Assembly: GCA_024637295.1 (NCBI GenBank)
Contig: JAGXFL010000011.1
Span: 124,001-188,000, forward strand
Direction of reading: 5' to 3'
DNA: 64,000 nucleotides
From: Sulfuricurvum sp.
GTDB lineage: Bacteria > Campylobacterota > Campylobacteria > Campylobacterales > Sulfurimonadaceae
The notes beneath the pieces are model-generated. The model saw only the letters and a list, made by a program, of their open reading frames with translations. It did not search any database and had not been told where the DNA came from. Below are positions 20,098 to 27,921 of the stretch, piece by piece. The first letter of the stretch is position 1. Every line of letters starts with the position of its first letter. The translations under genes were made by a program, and so were the position numbers.

Positions 20098-20514
20098 ATG
20101 TTCATAAAACGATTAAATATAGCCCTGTACTCTATATCATTCTTAATTATATTCTCCCATCTTTGGTTTGGGTTATTTATTAGCTTTTATACTATGATTG
20201 ATAGTTATGCATGGCTATGGATACGTATTGGTTATGCTCTCCATCTAATAGGAGCTGGATGGGTATTATATTTCTGGAAAGTAAAAATATGCCCAATATA
20301 TAATACTTCCAAAGCTCCTATATTTATTGTCACTGCATCTTGGTATAGCTCAATTCCACTATTTATCGCCTATAACCAAGAAATAATCTCATATAAGTAC
20401 CTATGCTTTAATCCAATCAGTCCTATGGTTCTAATCATGATAACTGCATCTATATTTTTTATTTGGTTTTGGGATGAAATCAAAAATACGTTTGGTAACT
20501 CATGGTGTGAATAA
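20098..20514 (+). CDS. Four-helix membrane protein, unknown
   Basis: The 138-residue product has about four hydrophobic segments (starting near residues 9, 41, 75 and 108) and many Trp and Tyr residues. It begins at the stop of the secreted-protein gene. Small polytopic proteins in this position of a prophage often act on the host envelope, but nothing here proves that. Codon use is AT-rich compared with the head genes. Confidence 0.65.
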   Translation: MFIKRLNIALYSISFLIIFSHLWFGLFISFYTMIDSYAWLWIRIGYALHLIGAGWVLYFWKVKICPIYNTSKAPIFIVTASWYSSIPLFIAYNQEIISYKYLCFNPISPMVLIMITASIFFIWFWDEIKNTFGNSWCE

Positions 20515-20590
20515 AAAGTATCCTTAATACTTTCTCATACCGCCATAAGGCATAATTACAACATTGTTACAATCTTGGAGCTACCAACCA

Positions 20591-21364
20591 ATGAAATATA
20601 TTGATGAAATTAATATGTCAGACTATGACTTACTTACAAGTAAAGAACAGTGTGAGGCATTTGAAAAAGCTATGAAGATGGTGGATAAAAATATCCAACT
20701 TCATGAGCCTATTATTAAAGCCGTATTATATTTTGATACAGAAAAGTCATCATACTCTGAAAGTGATAGTTTTGTTGATTCGGTACGAAACTTCATTGAA
20801 AAACATCCTATATCATTTCCATCTAAAAAACCGGATCAATCTATCACCCAAAAATACTTCCTATCCGATAATGGTTTTGTAAATACGAAAGCGGAAGCAT
20901 CCACTATTCGTGATCCTGAATCAGTAGAGATGATCGAGGAGTGGTTACATGATAAATCTATTGCTTCAGATAAGAAATTTGGGCTTAGTTCTTACTCTCT
21001 TAAACATCGTGCAGAATCTGATCTTGGCAAATACCTCACAAACGGAGCTTTCATACAGGCGTGTATCAATGTGGGATATAAACTAGATCGCATCGAGGGT
21101 GGTACGAATGCCTATTTGTATGCAGATTTTGGAGATATGAACATCATTAAAATTGCTTGTAAGAATTTAGGAATTACCTATGGTGAGCTTGGAGAACTAA
21201 TAGGATATGGTCTTGACTCTGTCAGAAAATCTGCATCTACAGGAAAAATAAGTGAATCTATGCAGAAAGCTATTGAGTTATATCTTCGTAATGTTGAGCT
21301 TGAGCAGAAACTATCTAAAAGTGAATCATTTAAGAATATCCTCAAAGAATGGGTAAAAGATTGA
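20591..21364 (+). CDS. Uncharacterised protein with C-terminal HTH-like region
   Basis: No family is recognised for the N-terminal 150 residues. The C-terminal part (IKIACKNLGITYGELGELIG, then GLDSVRKSASTGKI) looks like a helix-turn-helix, with a trailing coiled-coil segment. The ATG at 20591 follows TTGGAG; an in-frame TTG at 20564 is the alternative. It stands alone, with its own short upstream gap, before the BRO-N operon, so it may regulate that operon. This is inference. Confidence 0.65.
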   Translation: MKYIDEINMSDYDLLTSKEQCEAFEKAMKMVDKNIQLHEPIIKAVLYFDTEKSSYSESDSFVDSVRNFIEKHPISFPSKKPDQSITQKYFLSDNGFVNTKAEASTIRDPESVEMIEEWLHDKSIASDKKFGLSSYSLKHRAESDLGKYLTNGAFIQACINVGYKLDRIEGGTNAYLYADFGDMNIIKIACKNLGITYGELGELIGYGLDSVRKSASTGKISESMQKAIELYLRNVELEQKLSKSESFKNILKEWVKD

Positions 21365-21370
21365 TTTTTT

Positions 21371-21469
21371 ACACTACTTATAAAATATAAATGTATTATT
21401 TACATTAAATTACTTGACATAATATAATTTTTACACTACTATTCTTCTATAAATGTATTATTTACATTT
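21371..21469 (+). promoter_or_regulatory. Duplicated operator region of the BRO-N operon
   Basis: Two tandem units 62 bp apart each contain ACACTACT followed by the inverted repeat AAATGTA-TTATT-TACATT (21389-21406 and 21451-21469). The second copy sits at the expected transcription start of the promoter at 21414-21442. The spacing and symmetry suggest cooperative binding of a dimeric repressor. Confidence 0.7.
21414..21442 (+). promoter_or_regulatory. Putative sigma-70-type promoter
   Basis: TTGACA (21414-21419) and TACTAT (21437-21442) are separated by 17 bp, upstream of the BRO-N gene. The downstream operator copy begins 8 bases after the -10 box, so a bound repressor would block initiation. 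Confidence 0.6.
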
Positions 21470-21484
21470 AAAAGAAGATTTTTG

Positions 21485-22270
21485 ATGAATAACATTACCC
21501 CCTTCAACTACGGTGATAATCTAATTAGAGTTGTTAATGACAATACCACAGGAGAGCCTCTATGGATTGTCAAAGACGTATGTAAGGTTCTTCAAATTAA
21601 TAATCATCGCGATGCATTGAACCGTCTTGATGAAGATGAAAAGGGGGTAGTTTCAACCGACACCCTTGGTGGAATCCAAAATATGAATGTTATAAATGAA
21701 TCTGGGTTATATTCCTTGATTTTATCAAGTCGTAAACCAGAGGCAAAACCTTTTAAGCGTTGGGTAACACATGAAGTCCTCCCTAGTATCCGTAAAACTG
21801 GAACATACGCCATAAATCAAAATACCGGCATTGATCTTACTCCACTCTATACGATTATGGAAACACAAACTCGGATCATGGAGACGATGCAGATGCAAAG
21901 TGCCATCACTCTGAGCTTGATCGACTCGATTAGCAAAACTCAAGACGATATCATATTCGGTACGCGCCATATTTTTGGAAAAGTGACGACCATCTTGGAA
22001 GAAGTCGCTCCTAGATTTAGATATGACGGTCTACCTATGATGCAAAACAATCCTCGCATTAGCTCAGAACAGCGCGGTATCCTCTACAGTGCTACCACTA
22101 CACGGGCCGCATATCTAGCAGAAGCGTTCTCTATCAAAACCGACGTTATCGCCAGTGCGATCTTCGCAGGATTAAAATCACGTTTCAGATACACCCACTA
22201 CACCGATATCCAAGAACATGAGTTTGATGAAGCCATCGAGTTCGTCAACACTTTTGAAATTACAAGATAA
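21485..22270 (+). CDS. BRO-N domain antirepressor-like protein
   Basis: The first 110 residues form a BRO-N domain (LWIVKDVCKVLQINNHRDAL, then GLYSLILSSRKPEAKPFKRW and THEVLPSIRKTGTY), as in phage antirepressors and Rha-like proteins. The C-terminal 150 residues are not assigned to a family. The start is ATG at 21485, just after a TTG. It is headed by a promoter with two operators and begins a run of overlapping genes reaching parA and parB. DNA binding and a role in induction are likely for the family but not shown here. Confidence 0.82.
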   Translation: MNNITPFNYGDNLIRVVNDNTTGEPLWIVKDVCKVLQINNHRDALNRLDEDEKGVVSTDTLGGIQNMNVINESGLYSLILSSRKPEAKPFKRWVTHEVLPSIRKTGTYAINQNTGIDLTPLYTIMETQTRIMETMQMQSAITLSLIDSISKTQDDIIFGTRHIFGKVTTILEEVAPRFRYDGLPMMQNNPRISSEQRGILYSATTTRAAYLAEAFSIKTDVIASAIFAGLKSRFRYTHYTDIQEHEFDEAIEFVNTFEITR

Positions 22271-22280
22271 GGAGTACATC

Positions 22281-22481
22281 ATGGCATCTCACACAGAAAC
22301 CATAAAAACAGCAGTCACAAAATTGGAGTTCTTGGCAGGAGTCATTGCCAGCTCTGAAGAAGGTTCGATCCGTCTCGATGGATTGTATTACACATTCGCA
22401 GGGGTGATCGAAGAGATCCGCTCAGCACTGGACGGTGTAGAAGACCGCCCAGCATATGCAGCTATCAACAAAATAGCCTAA
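22281..22481 (+). CDS. Small acidic protein, unknown
   Basis: The 66-residue product starts at 22281 with AAGGAG properly spaced before it (MASHTETIKTAVTKLEFLAG). It is mostly helical in appearance and acidic, with no recognised domain. It sits between the BRO-N gene and a membrane-protein gene. A longer frame exists upstream but lies inside the BRO-N gene. Confidence 0.7.
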   Translation: MASHTETIKTAVTKLEFLAGVIASSEEGSIRLDGLYYTFAGVIEEIRSALDGVEDRPAYAAINKIA

Positions 22482-22491
22482 AGGAGCAGAA

Positions 22492-22803
22492 ATGTTAAAC
22501 GTAGTCCCTAACGCTATCGGGGTTTCGCCAAACACCGATAAACAACAGTATCACAGCCGCAGTCAAAGCGATATCATACCAGCTATATTCCATACGATCC
22601 TCATTCCGCTAGGGTTATCACTCGGATCACCCACAGCCGGTTTAGTCTATTTCATCTTAACGATAGTTGCGTATTCTACCAAATTCCGCGCCAAAAGTTA
22701 TTATGTTTTTCAAATCGTGAAAATAGTAGGAGCATTCTTCGCAGTTGCCTCCGAATGGGTTGGACTGCTTTACGCACTGGGGCGTATCGGGCACGCCCTA
22801 TGA
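22492..22803 (+). CDS. Small membrane protein, unknown
   Basis: The product of 103 residues has two hydrophobic segments, about residues 28-62 (IIPAIFHTILIPLGLSLGSP and following) and 73-98 (IVKIVGAFFAVASEWVGLLY). The ribosome site AAAGGAG is strong. Its stop overlaps the next gene (ATGA). No family is recognised. Confidence 0.7.
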   Translation: MLNVVPNAIGVSPNTDKQQYHSRSQSDIIPAIFHTILIPLGLSLGSPTAGLVYFILTIVAYSTKFRAKSYYVFQIVKIVGAFFAVASEWVGLLYALGRIGHAL

Positions 22804-23036
22804 GAGTATCCCCTCAAACACAGATCGAGTTCGAGGAGCTATACAAAACCCTCATTATGATCTATAGCGAGTACACGCTAAGTATGAAAATAGCGGATCA
22901 ACTCGAAAAAACCACCATGGCGATCTATATGTATTTCCGTCAGCAGTTTATCGGCGGCAGCGAAGAGTACAAACGATCCATCATCACCGCGATGAAAACA
23001 TTATCACCAAAAGCAGAAGCAGGAGAAGCAGCATGA
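22800..23036 (+). CDS. Small helical protein, unknown
   Basis: This 78-residue product begins MRVSPQTQIEFEELYKTL at an ATGA overlap with the upstream gene and ends in another ATGA overlap with the next one. A longer in-frame start at 22755 lies within the preceding gene and is rejected. It is predicted helical, with no domain recognised. Confidence 0.7.
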   Translation: MRVSPQTQIEFEELYKTLIMIYSEYTLSMKIADQLEKTTMAIYMYFRQQFIGGSEEYKRSIITAMKTLSPKAEAGEAA

Positions 23037-23194
23037 AAAAGCAACCCGACTTAAATGAGTTAGCAAAATACGCAAAACGTCACGGCTATACCGTAGAGAT
23101 CAAACACGATCACATCGTCGCCGCAAACAACAACGGAATAATCAGAACCGGATCGATGGAGACATTGAAAAAAGTGGCAGGGGGTACGAAGTGA
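23033..23194 (+). CDS. Small basic protein, unknown (53 aa)
   Basis: It starts MKKQPDLNELAKYAKRHGYT and ends VAGGTK. Both ends overlap neighbours by four bases (ATGA before, GTGA after), which argues that this short frame is really translated. It is reminiscent of small HicA-like folds (KYAKRHGYTVEIKHDH) but too short to assign. Confidence 0.6.
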   Translation: MKKQPDLNELAKYAKRHGYTVEIKHDHIVAANNNGIIRTGSMETLKKVAGGTK

Positions 23195-23460
23195 TCCCTA
23201 TATCTCGTAAAAAAATCGTATGCCATCTATCTACTCTAACACCTGAGCTTTCCGATGCTATCGATGAGATCGTAAATCGCTCTTTCACCGATGGAGAGGC
23301 AGATATTGACTCGTTCAAAAGACAATGTAGGGCTTTTCAAATGCTGTTCAATGATCGACTCCCACAAATCGGGATCAAACATGGTGCAGTGTTGCAAATG
23401 GTTTCAAAAGCATTAGGATACGGAAGCTGGAATCACCTGAGCGCGGAGGAAAAAAAATAA
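23191..23460 (+). CDS. Small protein preceding parA, unknown
   Basis: It starts with GTG in a GTGA overlap and has 89 residues. The C-terminal stretch MVSKALGYGSWNHLSAEEKK has a pattern (ALGYxSWNHL) found at the ends of several small mobile-element proteins, but I cannot name a function. Its last codons are an A-run (GAGGAAAAAAAATAA) that also contains the ribosome site and start region of the ParA gene, so the two are coupled or possibly fused by frameshifting. Confidence 0.7.
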   Translation: MIPISRKKIVCHLSTLTPELSDAIDEIVNRSFTDGEADIDSFKRQCRAFQMLFNDRLPQIGIKHGAVLQMVSKALGYGSWNHLSAEEKK

Positions 23461-24095
23461 AAAAAGTAATCTCCCTAGCCAATTCCAAAGGCGGAGTGTC
23501 AAAATCCACGATGGCATGGAACCTCGCTATCACATTGCAAATGCTTGGTTTTCGCGTTGTTCTCATCGACATCGATATACAGCAGCTCACGATCACTAAA
23601 ACAGCACAGGCACGTACAGCGTCAGGTTATGATCCGTTCACTGTCATCACCGCTTCATCCATCGATGAAATGGTACAGATCACACAGAGCGATGATTACG
23701 ACATCGCTCTTATCGATGTCGGAGGATATGACTACGATCTTGGACGTGTAGCCATGTCTCTATCGGATCGTATCGTCGTCCCGATCTCTGAAGATCCTAC
23801 GGAGCTTTTTGGGTTCATATCGTTTTTGGGATCTCTAAAAACGATCTCCGAGCACACCGCGCTCCCCCCGATCATGATCGCCATCACCCGCGCCCATGCG
23901 CGAGCCAAAGCGTTTAGTGGTGTTAAATCTGCTGCCGCACTATGGCCATCAGCTACCATCGCCGAAACGATCACCCGCCGCCGTGCGGTGTACTCCGCAT
24001 CGATGGGTCATGGGTTCGGAGTCACTGAACTCGCGGCCAAGTTCCCCGAAGCGGCAGATGAGACGTACCGACTTGCACGGGAGGTGGTAGCGTGA
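23457..24095 (+). CDS. parA: ParA-type partition ATPase (non-canonical start)
   Basis: The N-terminus KKVISLANSKGGVSKSTMAW carries the deviant Walker A motif KGGxxKST with the signature lysine. Further blocks are VVLIDIDIQQLT, DIALIDVGGYDYDLGRVAMS (Walker B) and DRIVVPISED. The first canonical in-frame start, GTG at 23496, falls inside the Walker motif and would destroy it. Upstream in frame there is only ATA at 23457, six bases after GGAGGA and overlapping the previous TAA, or ATC at 23469. I give 23457; a -1 frameshift from the previous gene is the alternative. The length of 213 residues is short, typical of plasmid small ParA proteins. Confidence 0.8.
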   Translation: MKKVISLANSKGGVSKSTMAWNLAITLQMLGFRVVLIDIDIQQLTITKTAQARTASGYDPFTVITASSIDEMVQITQSDDYDIALIDVGGYDYDLGRVAMSLSDRIVVPISEDPTELFGFISFLGSLKTISEHTALPPIMIAITRAHARAKAFSGVKSAAALWPSATIAETITRRRAVYSASMGHGFGVTELAAKFPEAADETYRLAREVVA

Positions 24096-24247
24096 ACCTC
24101 AGAGAAATAAACCGAATAATAGCTTCCCTCATCGCCGAGGGCAAGAGCGAAAATGACAAATTGATAGCGTTCTACCGACGTAAGCGCGAAGAACTTCTAC
24201 AGAAGATAAAAGCTGATGTAGCTAAAAAATTGGAGGGATTATCATGA
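24092..24247 (+). CDS. Small helical protein, unknown (51 aa)
   Basis: It has a GTG start in a GTGA overlap with parA and a stop in an ATGA overlap with the DUF2786 gene. The product is highly charged and helical (NLREINRIIASLIAEGKSEN, then YRRKREELLQKIKADVAKKL). GGGAGGTGG serves as ribosome site. In this position between parA and parB it could be an accessory partition protein, but no domain is recognised. Confidence 0.6.
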   Translation: MNLREINRIIASLIAEGKSENDKLIAFYRRKREELLQKIKADVAKKLEGLS

Positions 24248-24960
24248 GCGACCCTAAAATCATCGAAAAAATCAAAAAGCTACTAGCACTCAGCCTGAGC
24301 GATAATCCCCATGAGGCAAAACTGGCAGCACAAAGAGCTGTAGACCTCATGGCATCCTATGGCATCGCAGAAACAGATCTTGATAATAACCCGTTTGTCA
24401 GTGAGACATTCAAATCACGGCACTATTACAAACTCCCGATATGGGTATCGACTCTTTGGGGGCAGTTAGGATGGGCGAGTGGATGTTTTGTTGTATATCA
24501 GCACGGAGCCAAATGTTGGGGCAAAAAAGCATCTGTAACCGTAGCCGGTAAAAAAGCGGACGTAGAGATCATGCACTACATGGGTGAATATTTCGAGGAT
24601 GAAATCTACAAAAAAAGCGAGGAGTTCAAAAAGCAGCACAAGCGGCTAAAACCCTCCGTGTACAACAAATATAAGCAAGGCCTAGCGATAGGAATATCCC
24701 ATCTGATTAAAATGAGTCAGGATGATTTTTTTAAATATCACTCAGAGACAGTAGGCAAAGGCCTCATCCCAATCGATGTTAAATATCAAGAAGCGCAAGA
24801 GTATTTTGAAGAGTTCAATAAAGTGGACCGAACAGTCAAAAGAGATACTGAAGACCCTGCCGTACTAAAAGGGATGCGAGACGCAAGTGAGATCAGCATT
24901 AGCAAAGGCGTTGCAGGTACGATAAATACTCTCGCGCTAGAGCATAAGGTGCAACTATGA
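24244..24960 (+). CDS. DUF2786-domain protein
   Basis: The N-terminal 40 residues (IEKIKKLLALSLSDNPHEAK, then LAAQRAVDLMASYGI) match the DUF2786 domain found in many phage and plasmid proteins. The rest (VSTLWGQLGWASGCFVVYQH, VTVAGKKADVEIMHYMGEYF) agrees with the domain found downstream in this family. The function is unknown. ATGA overlaps link it to both neighbours, parB following. Confidence 0.85.
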   Translation: MSDPKIIEKIKKLLALSLSDNPHEAKLAAQRAVDLMASYGIAETDLDNNPFVSETFKSRHYYKLPIWVSTLWGQLGWASGCFVVYQHGAKCWGKKASVTVAGKKADVEIMHYMGEYFEDEIYKKSEEFKKQHKRLKPSVYNKYKQGLAIGISHLIKMSQDDFFKYHSETVGKGLIPIDVKYQEAQEYFEEFNKVDRTVKRDTEDPAVLKGMRDASEISISKGVAGTINTLALEHKVQL

Positions 24961-25787
24961 AAAAACAACCCATAAACGCAGCCCTCTTAGCCTCTATAGC
25001 AGCAGGCGCAGCACTAAAAACCCAAGACGTTTCACACAGCGCACAAGCACCCTCAGAGATCTCCTGCGCCCTCATCGATCCCAACCCATACCAACCTCGC
25101 CTCGACTACGATCCGGCAGAGGTGCGTGCTCTATCAGACTCTATCGAAGAGTATGGATTGCTCCAGTCCATCGTCGTACGTCGTGACGGTGATCGTTATA
25201 CCCTCGTCGCAGGACATACCCGCCTCGAAGCGTTTAAACTCTTAGGACGCACCACGATCCCTGCTAACACTATCGACGTATCCGATATCGAAATGGCATC
25301 CTTGGCACTGATCGAGAACGTGCAGCGCTCCGATCTTCACCCGCTGGAGATTCAGATCGCAATATCCCGTGAACCGTTCACATCGATGAAAGACGAAGAT
25401 ATCGCGCAGATCCTCGGATATTCCAATGTCACCAAGGTACGAAACATCCGATCCATCAGCCGACTCTCCGAAGAAGTACGTGAGCACATGACCGCTAACC
25501 GACCGAAGATCGGAGTGGATCTCCTCGTCGAAATCCAAAAGTTTGATACATCGGATCAGTTCCACTATTATGAGCTAATTATATGCGGGCAAGCTACCCG
25601 TCAAGAACTTCGCAACTGGCTATCATTAAAAGAGCTAAAAAAGCGGCAAGAAACCCGAAAACCGCATTTTCCCTTAACGCGAGTCGGCTCAGTCTATAAA
25701 ATAGATTCGACTGTCATTTCTAATAAAGACATCAAGGCTTTTGAGAATGATCTGCATACTATTATAAAAAAATACAGAAAAGGATAA
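24957..25787 (+). CDS. parB: ParB-type partition/nuclease-fold protein
   Basis: The ParB N-terminal domain is clear: CALIDPNPYQPRLDYDPAEV, LSDSIEEYGLLQSIVVRRDG, LVAGHTRLEAFKLLG (CTP-binding GxxR-like motif) and LALIENVQRSDLHPLEI. A HTH-like part follows (DEDIAQILGYSNVTKVRNIR). With ParA upstream this is a complete partition gene set; no parS repeats were identified. The gene is coupled by ATGA to the preceding one. Chromosomally integrated phages seldom need partition, which suggests a plasmid stage. Confidence 0.88.
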   Translation: MKKQPINAALLASIAAGAALKTQDVSHSAQAPSEISCALIDPNPYQPRLDYDPAEVRALSDSIEEYGLLQSIVVRRDGDRYTLVAGHTRLEAFKLLGRTTIPANTIDVSDIEMASLALIENVQRSDLHPLEIQIAISREPFTSMKDEDIAQILGYSNVTKVRNIRSISRLSEEVREHMTANRPKIGVDLLVEIQKFDTSDQFHYYELIICGQATRQELRNWLSLKELKKRQETRKPHFPLTRVGSVYKIDSTVISNKDIKAFENDLHTIIKKYRKG

Positions 25788-25790
25788 CCC

Positions 25791-26060
25791 ATGCAAAATA
25801 CAACTACCACGATGCTCTACCTAATAGAGCCACAACACTTTGAAAGTGTAAAAACAGAACATGCGAAATTCAAACACGGATTTTTAACCTCAGAGCTAGT
25901 GGAAAATATTACGCCAATTCAAGTCATAAGTGCAGCATCTTCCATGGACGGCAATGTAGTAAAGAACAAATTTACGGGTGCATGGGCTTATCTCCCTGAG
26001 CCACTAAAACAACTTTTTGAACGGCACACAAAATCCTCCGGCGGATCGGAGACAAAATGA
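25791..26060 (+). CDS. Small protein, unknown
   Basis: This 89-residue product follows parB after 3 bases (ATGCAAAATACAACTACC start). It has no recognised domain. The C-terminus includes a near copy of the palindromic element (KSSGGSETK). It overlaps the next short frame by ATGA. It is the last clear gene of the rightward operon, which meets the leftward structural genes here. Confidence 0.6.
   Translation: MQNTTTTMLYLIEPQHFESVKTEHAKFKHGFLTSELVENITPIQVISAASSMDGNVVKNKFTGAWAYLPEPLKQLFERHTKSSGGSETK
26032..26047. repeat. Palindromic element copy 3 (degenerate)
   Basis: AATCCTCCGGCGGATC differs from the consensus at two positions. It encodes KSSGGS at the end of the small gene after parB. Confidence 0.6.
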
Positions 26061-26173
26061 AAAAAACTACACTTATGCTAGAACCAGTACCGCCACAACA
26101 TGTCCCCTATCAACTCCCCATTTCCCCGCCCGTATCACCAACACTCACGCTGCTCTCACTAATATACTTCTGA
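26057..26173 (+). CDS. Possible 38-aa peptide overlapping the portal 3' end
   Basis: ATGA overlap with the preceding gene; the product begins MKKTTLMLEPVPPQHVPYQL. Its 3' half overlaps the convergent portal gene by 64 bp, so only the start is independent evidence. It may be a chance frame. Confidence 0.3.
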   Translation: MKKTTLMLEPVPPQHVPYQLPISPPVSPTLTLLSLIYF

Positions 26174-27921
26174 GCCTGTGCCGCGTTCTTCATCGATTTG
26201 GACTCCAGCTCTTTGATTTTCGATTGCATCTGTTGGAGGGTTAGCATCATCTGCTGTTGCTGCATCTGTGCGGCACTGTCATCTTTTGGCGCTTTTTGCA
26301 TCTCTTCGATGATCTTGCGGATCTTATCAGCTCCAGCTGCTTCCACATCCGTCAGTAGCTCAGGCATATACGCCAGCCCGATTTGCCCCGTAGGATCAAA
26401 CTCTTTCATCATCTTCATCAGCTCGACCCCTTGGGTATAACGCTCACCCGTAGCACCGCGTGTTTGATTCACCATACTCATCGTGATGTCATAGCGACCG
26501 ATATTGATGAGATTACGACGCACTGGAGCACCGGAGACTCGTTTCACGGCACCGTACTGATCACGCTCGATCTCATTGATTGTGACGACGCGATCCACCC
26601 CACTAGGCTCTACGATACGGACAATCTGCTCCGCGCTAAAATACTGCTGCACAAACTCACTGGCCAGTGTATAAAAATCGAGATCCTGCTTCATCGAGGT
26701 TTGTAAAAACCGCTGTAACCCTACCATCCCTACGTTCTGTCTTTGCTCGATAGCATACCCGCTCATACGGTTCACTGCTGCACCAAGTATCTCATCATTT
26801 AACCCGATGATCTGCTCCGCTTGTTTACGCGCATCGACGATCAGCTGCATGAGATGATTGATCTCCGCACTGTGCTTGATCTCTTTGATACGACCCTCTG
26901 ATATTGCCCCATCCGCGAGCATCACTACCGCGTCGTCTTTGCTGTACTCATCGGCGAACAGATCACCATCATCGACCGCACTTGCTTCATAGAGAAGCTT
27001 CACTGATCCCAGCATATTCGCGATACGCAAATGCATAAAATTGATACGATCCTGTATCGGTTTGATATTGCGGAAAATCCCGTAAAACTCTCCGGTACTG
27101 TGCATGTGATAGAGACGACGAATGGCAAAGGGGAATCTATCAAATTTGTATGGGGTATCCCCATGCTTTAGAATCGTCGTATTGCTCCACACATACCAAC
27201 GAATAGTGGATTTTCCATCTACATACTCACGGCACCATGTGACCGTTACGAGGATTCGGTCACGGTTTATATCCTGCCCGTTTGCCATATTGCGATATTG
27301 ATCGATGCTAAAATCGCCCGTATAGTTTTGATTATTGATGAGTGTATCTACCGCTGCTTTATCGAAATGCAGATACAGATAATCACGATCCAGCCATCGT
27401 GCACGGTGAAAATACCGAGCATCACTGTAGTCAGGGGATTTATAGTACGGATCGATAAAGGCCTCATCAAACGGTACATGATACCCACGGATCTCTTTCT
27501 CATGCTCTCCGAGAATATCCGCCTCCGGGAGGATATGCACTGAGGCTTCCATGACTGATAACCCTGCGATGAGGAGATCTTCATCGCATCGCTCTTTATG
27601 GGCGTAGTAATCGGTACTGTCAGGGATAGAGAGTAGCACATCCGTGAGCAAAAGCGCAGCGGCGATATCAGAGCGTTGTCGCCCTTTGGCTTTTAGCTCC
27701 TGCTTCATCGACATTTTATAGCCGAGGATCTTATTGCCTATTTTTTGGTAAATGTTCTCCCATGTGATCGGCTGGCCACGGGATTGTAATACTGCCATAG
27801 TACCGGCATCGAGTTGTTCCCCATCAAAATAGCGCCGTTGCAGTTGCGCTTCCTCGCGTGACTTCTTGCTCAGATCATAGCTCTCTTTGAGCATCCCGCG
27901 CAGTTGTGTGATTGTTTTCAT
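26110..27921 (-). CDS. P22-type portal protein
   Basis: It forms the dodecameric DNA-entry ring at the capsid vertex. The protein of 603 residues has the pattern of P22-like portals: QRRYFDGEQLDAGTMAVLQS, GYKMSMKQELKAKGR, then HVPFDEAFIDPYYKSPDYSD and DARYFHRARW. A Gln-rich coiled segment (MQQQQMMLTLQQMQSKIKEL) at the C-terminus would be the barrel. Its start shares a base with the stop of the giant gene upstream (TAATG). It is the last gene of the leftward block, separate from the terminase, which is unusual but seen in some podoviruses. Confidence 0.88.
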   Translation of the reverse strand: MKTITQLRGMLKESYDLSKKSREEAQLQRRYFDGEQLDAGTMAVLQSRGQPITWENIYQKIGNKILGYKMSMKQELKAKGRQRSDIAAALLLTDVLLSIPDSTDYYAHKERCDEDLLIAGLSVMEASVHILPEADILGEHEKEIRGYHVPFDEAFIDPYYKSPDYSDARYFHRARWLDRDYLYLHFDKAAVDTLINNQNYTGDFSIDQYRNMANGQDINRDRILVTVTWCREYVDGKSTIRWYVWSNTTILKHGDTPYKFDRFPFAIRRLYHMHSTGEFYGIFRNIKPIQDRINFMHLRIANMLGSVKLLYEASAVDDGDLFADEYSKDDAVVMLADGAISEGRIKEIKHSAEINHLMQLIVDARKQAEQIIGLNDEILGAAVNRMSGYAIEQRQNVGMVGLQRFLQTSMKQDLDFYTLASEFVQQYFSAEQIVRIVEPSGVDRVVTINEIERDQYGAVKRVSGAPVRRNLINIGRYDITMSMVNQTRGATGERYTQGVELMKMMKEFDPTGQIGLAYMPELLTDVEAAGADKIRKIIEEMQKAPKDDSAAQMQQQQMMLTLQQMQSKIKELESKSMKNAAQAQKYISESSVSVGDTGGEMGS

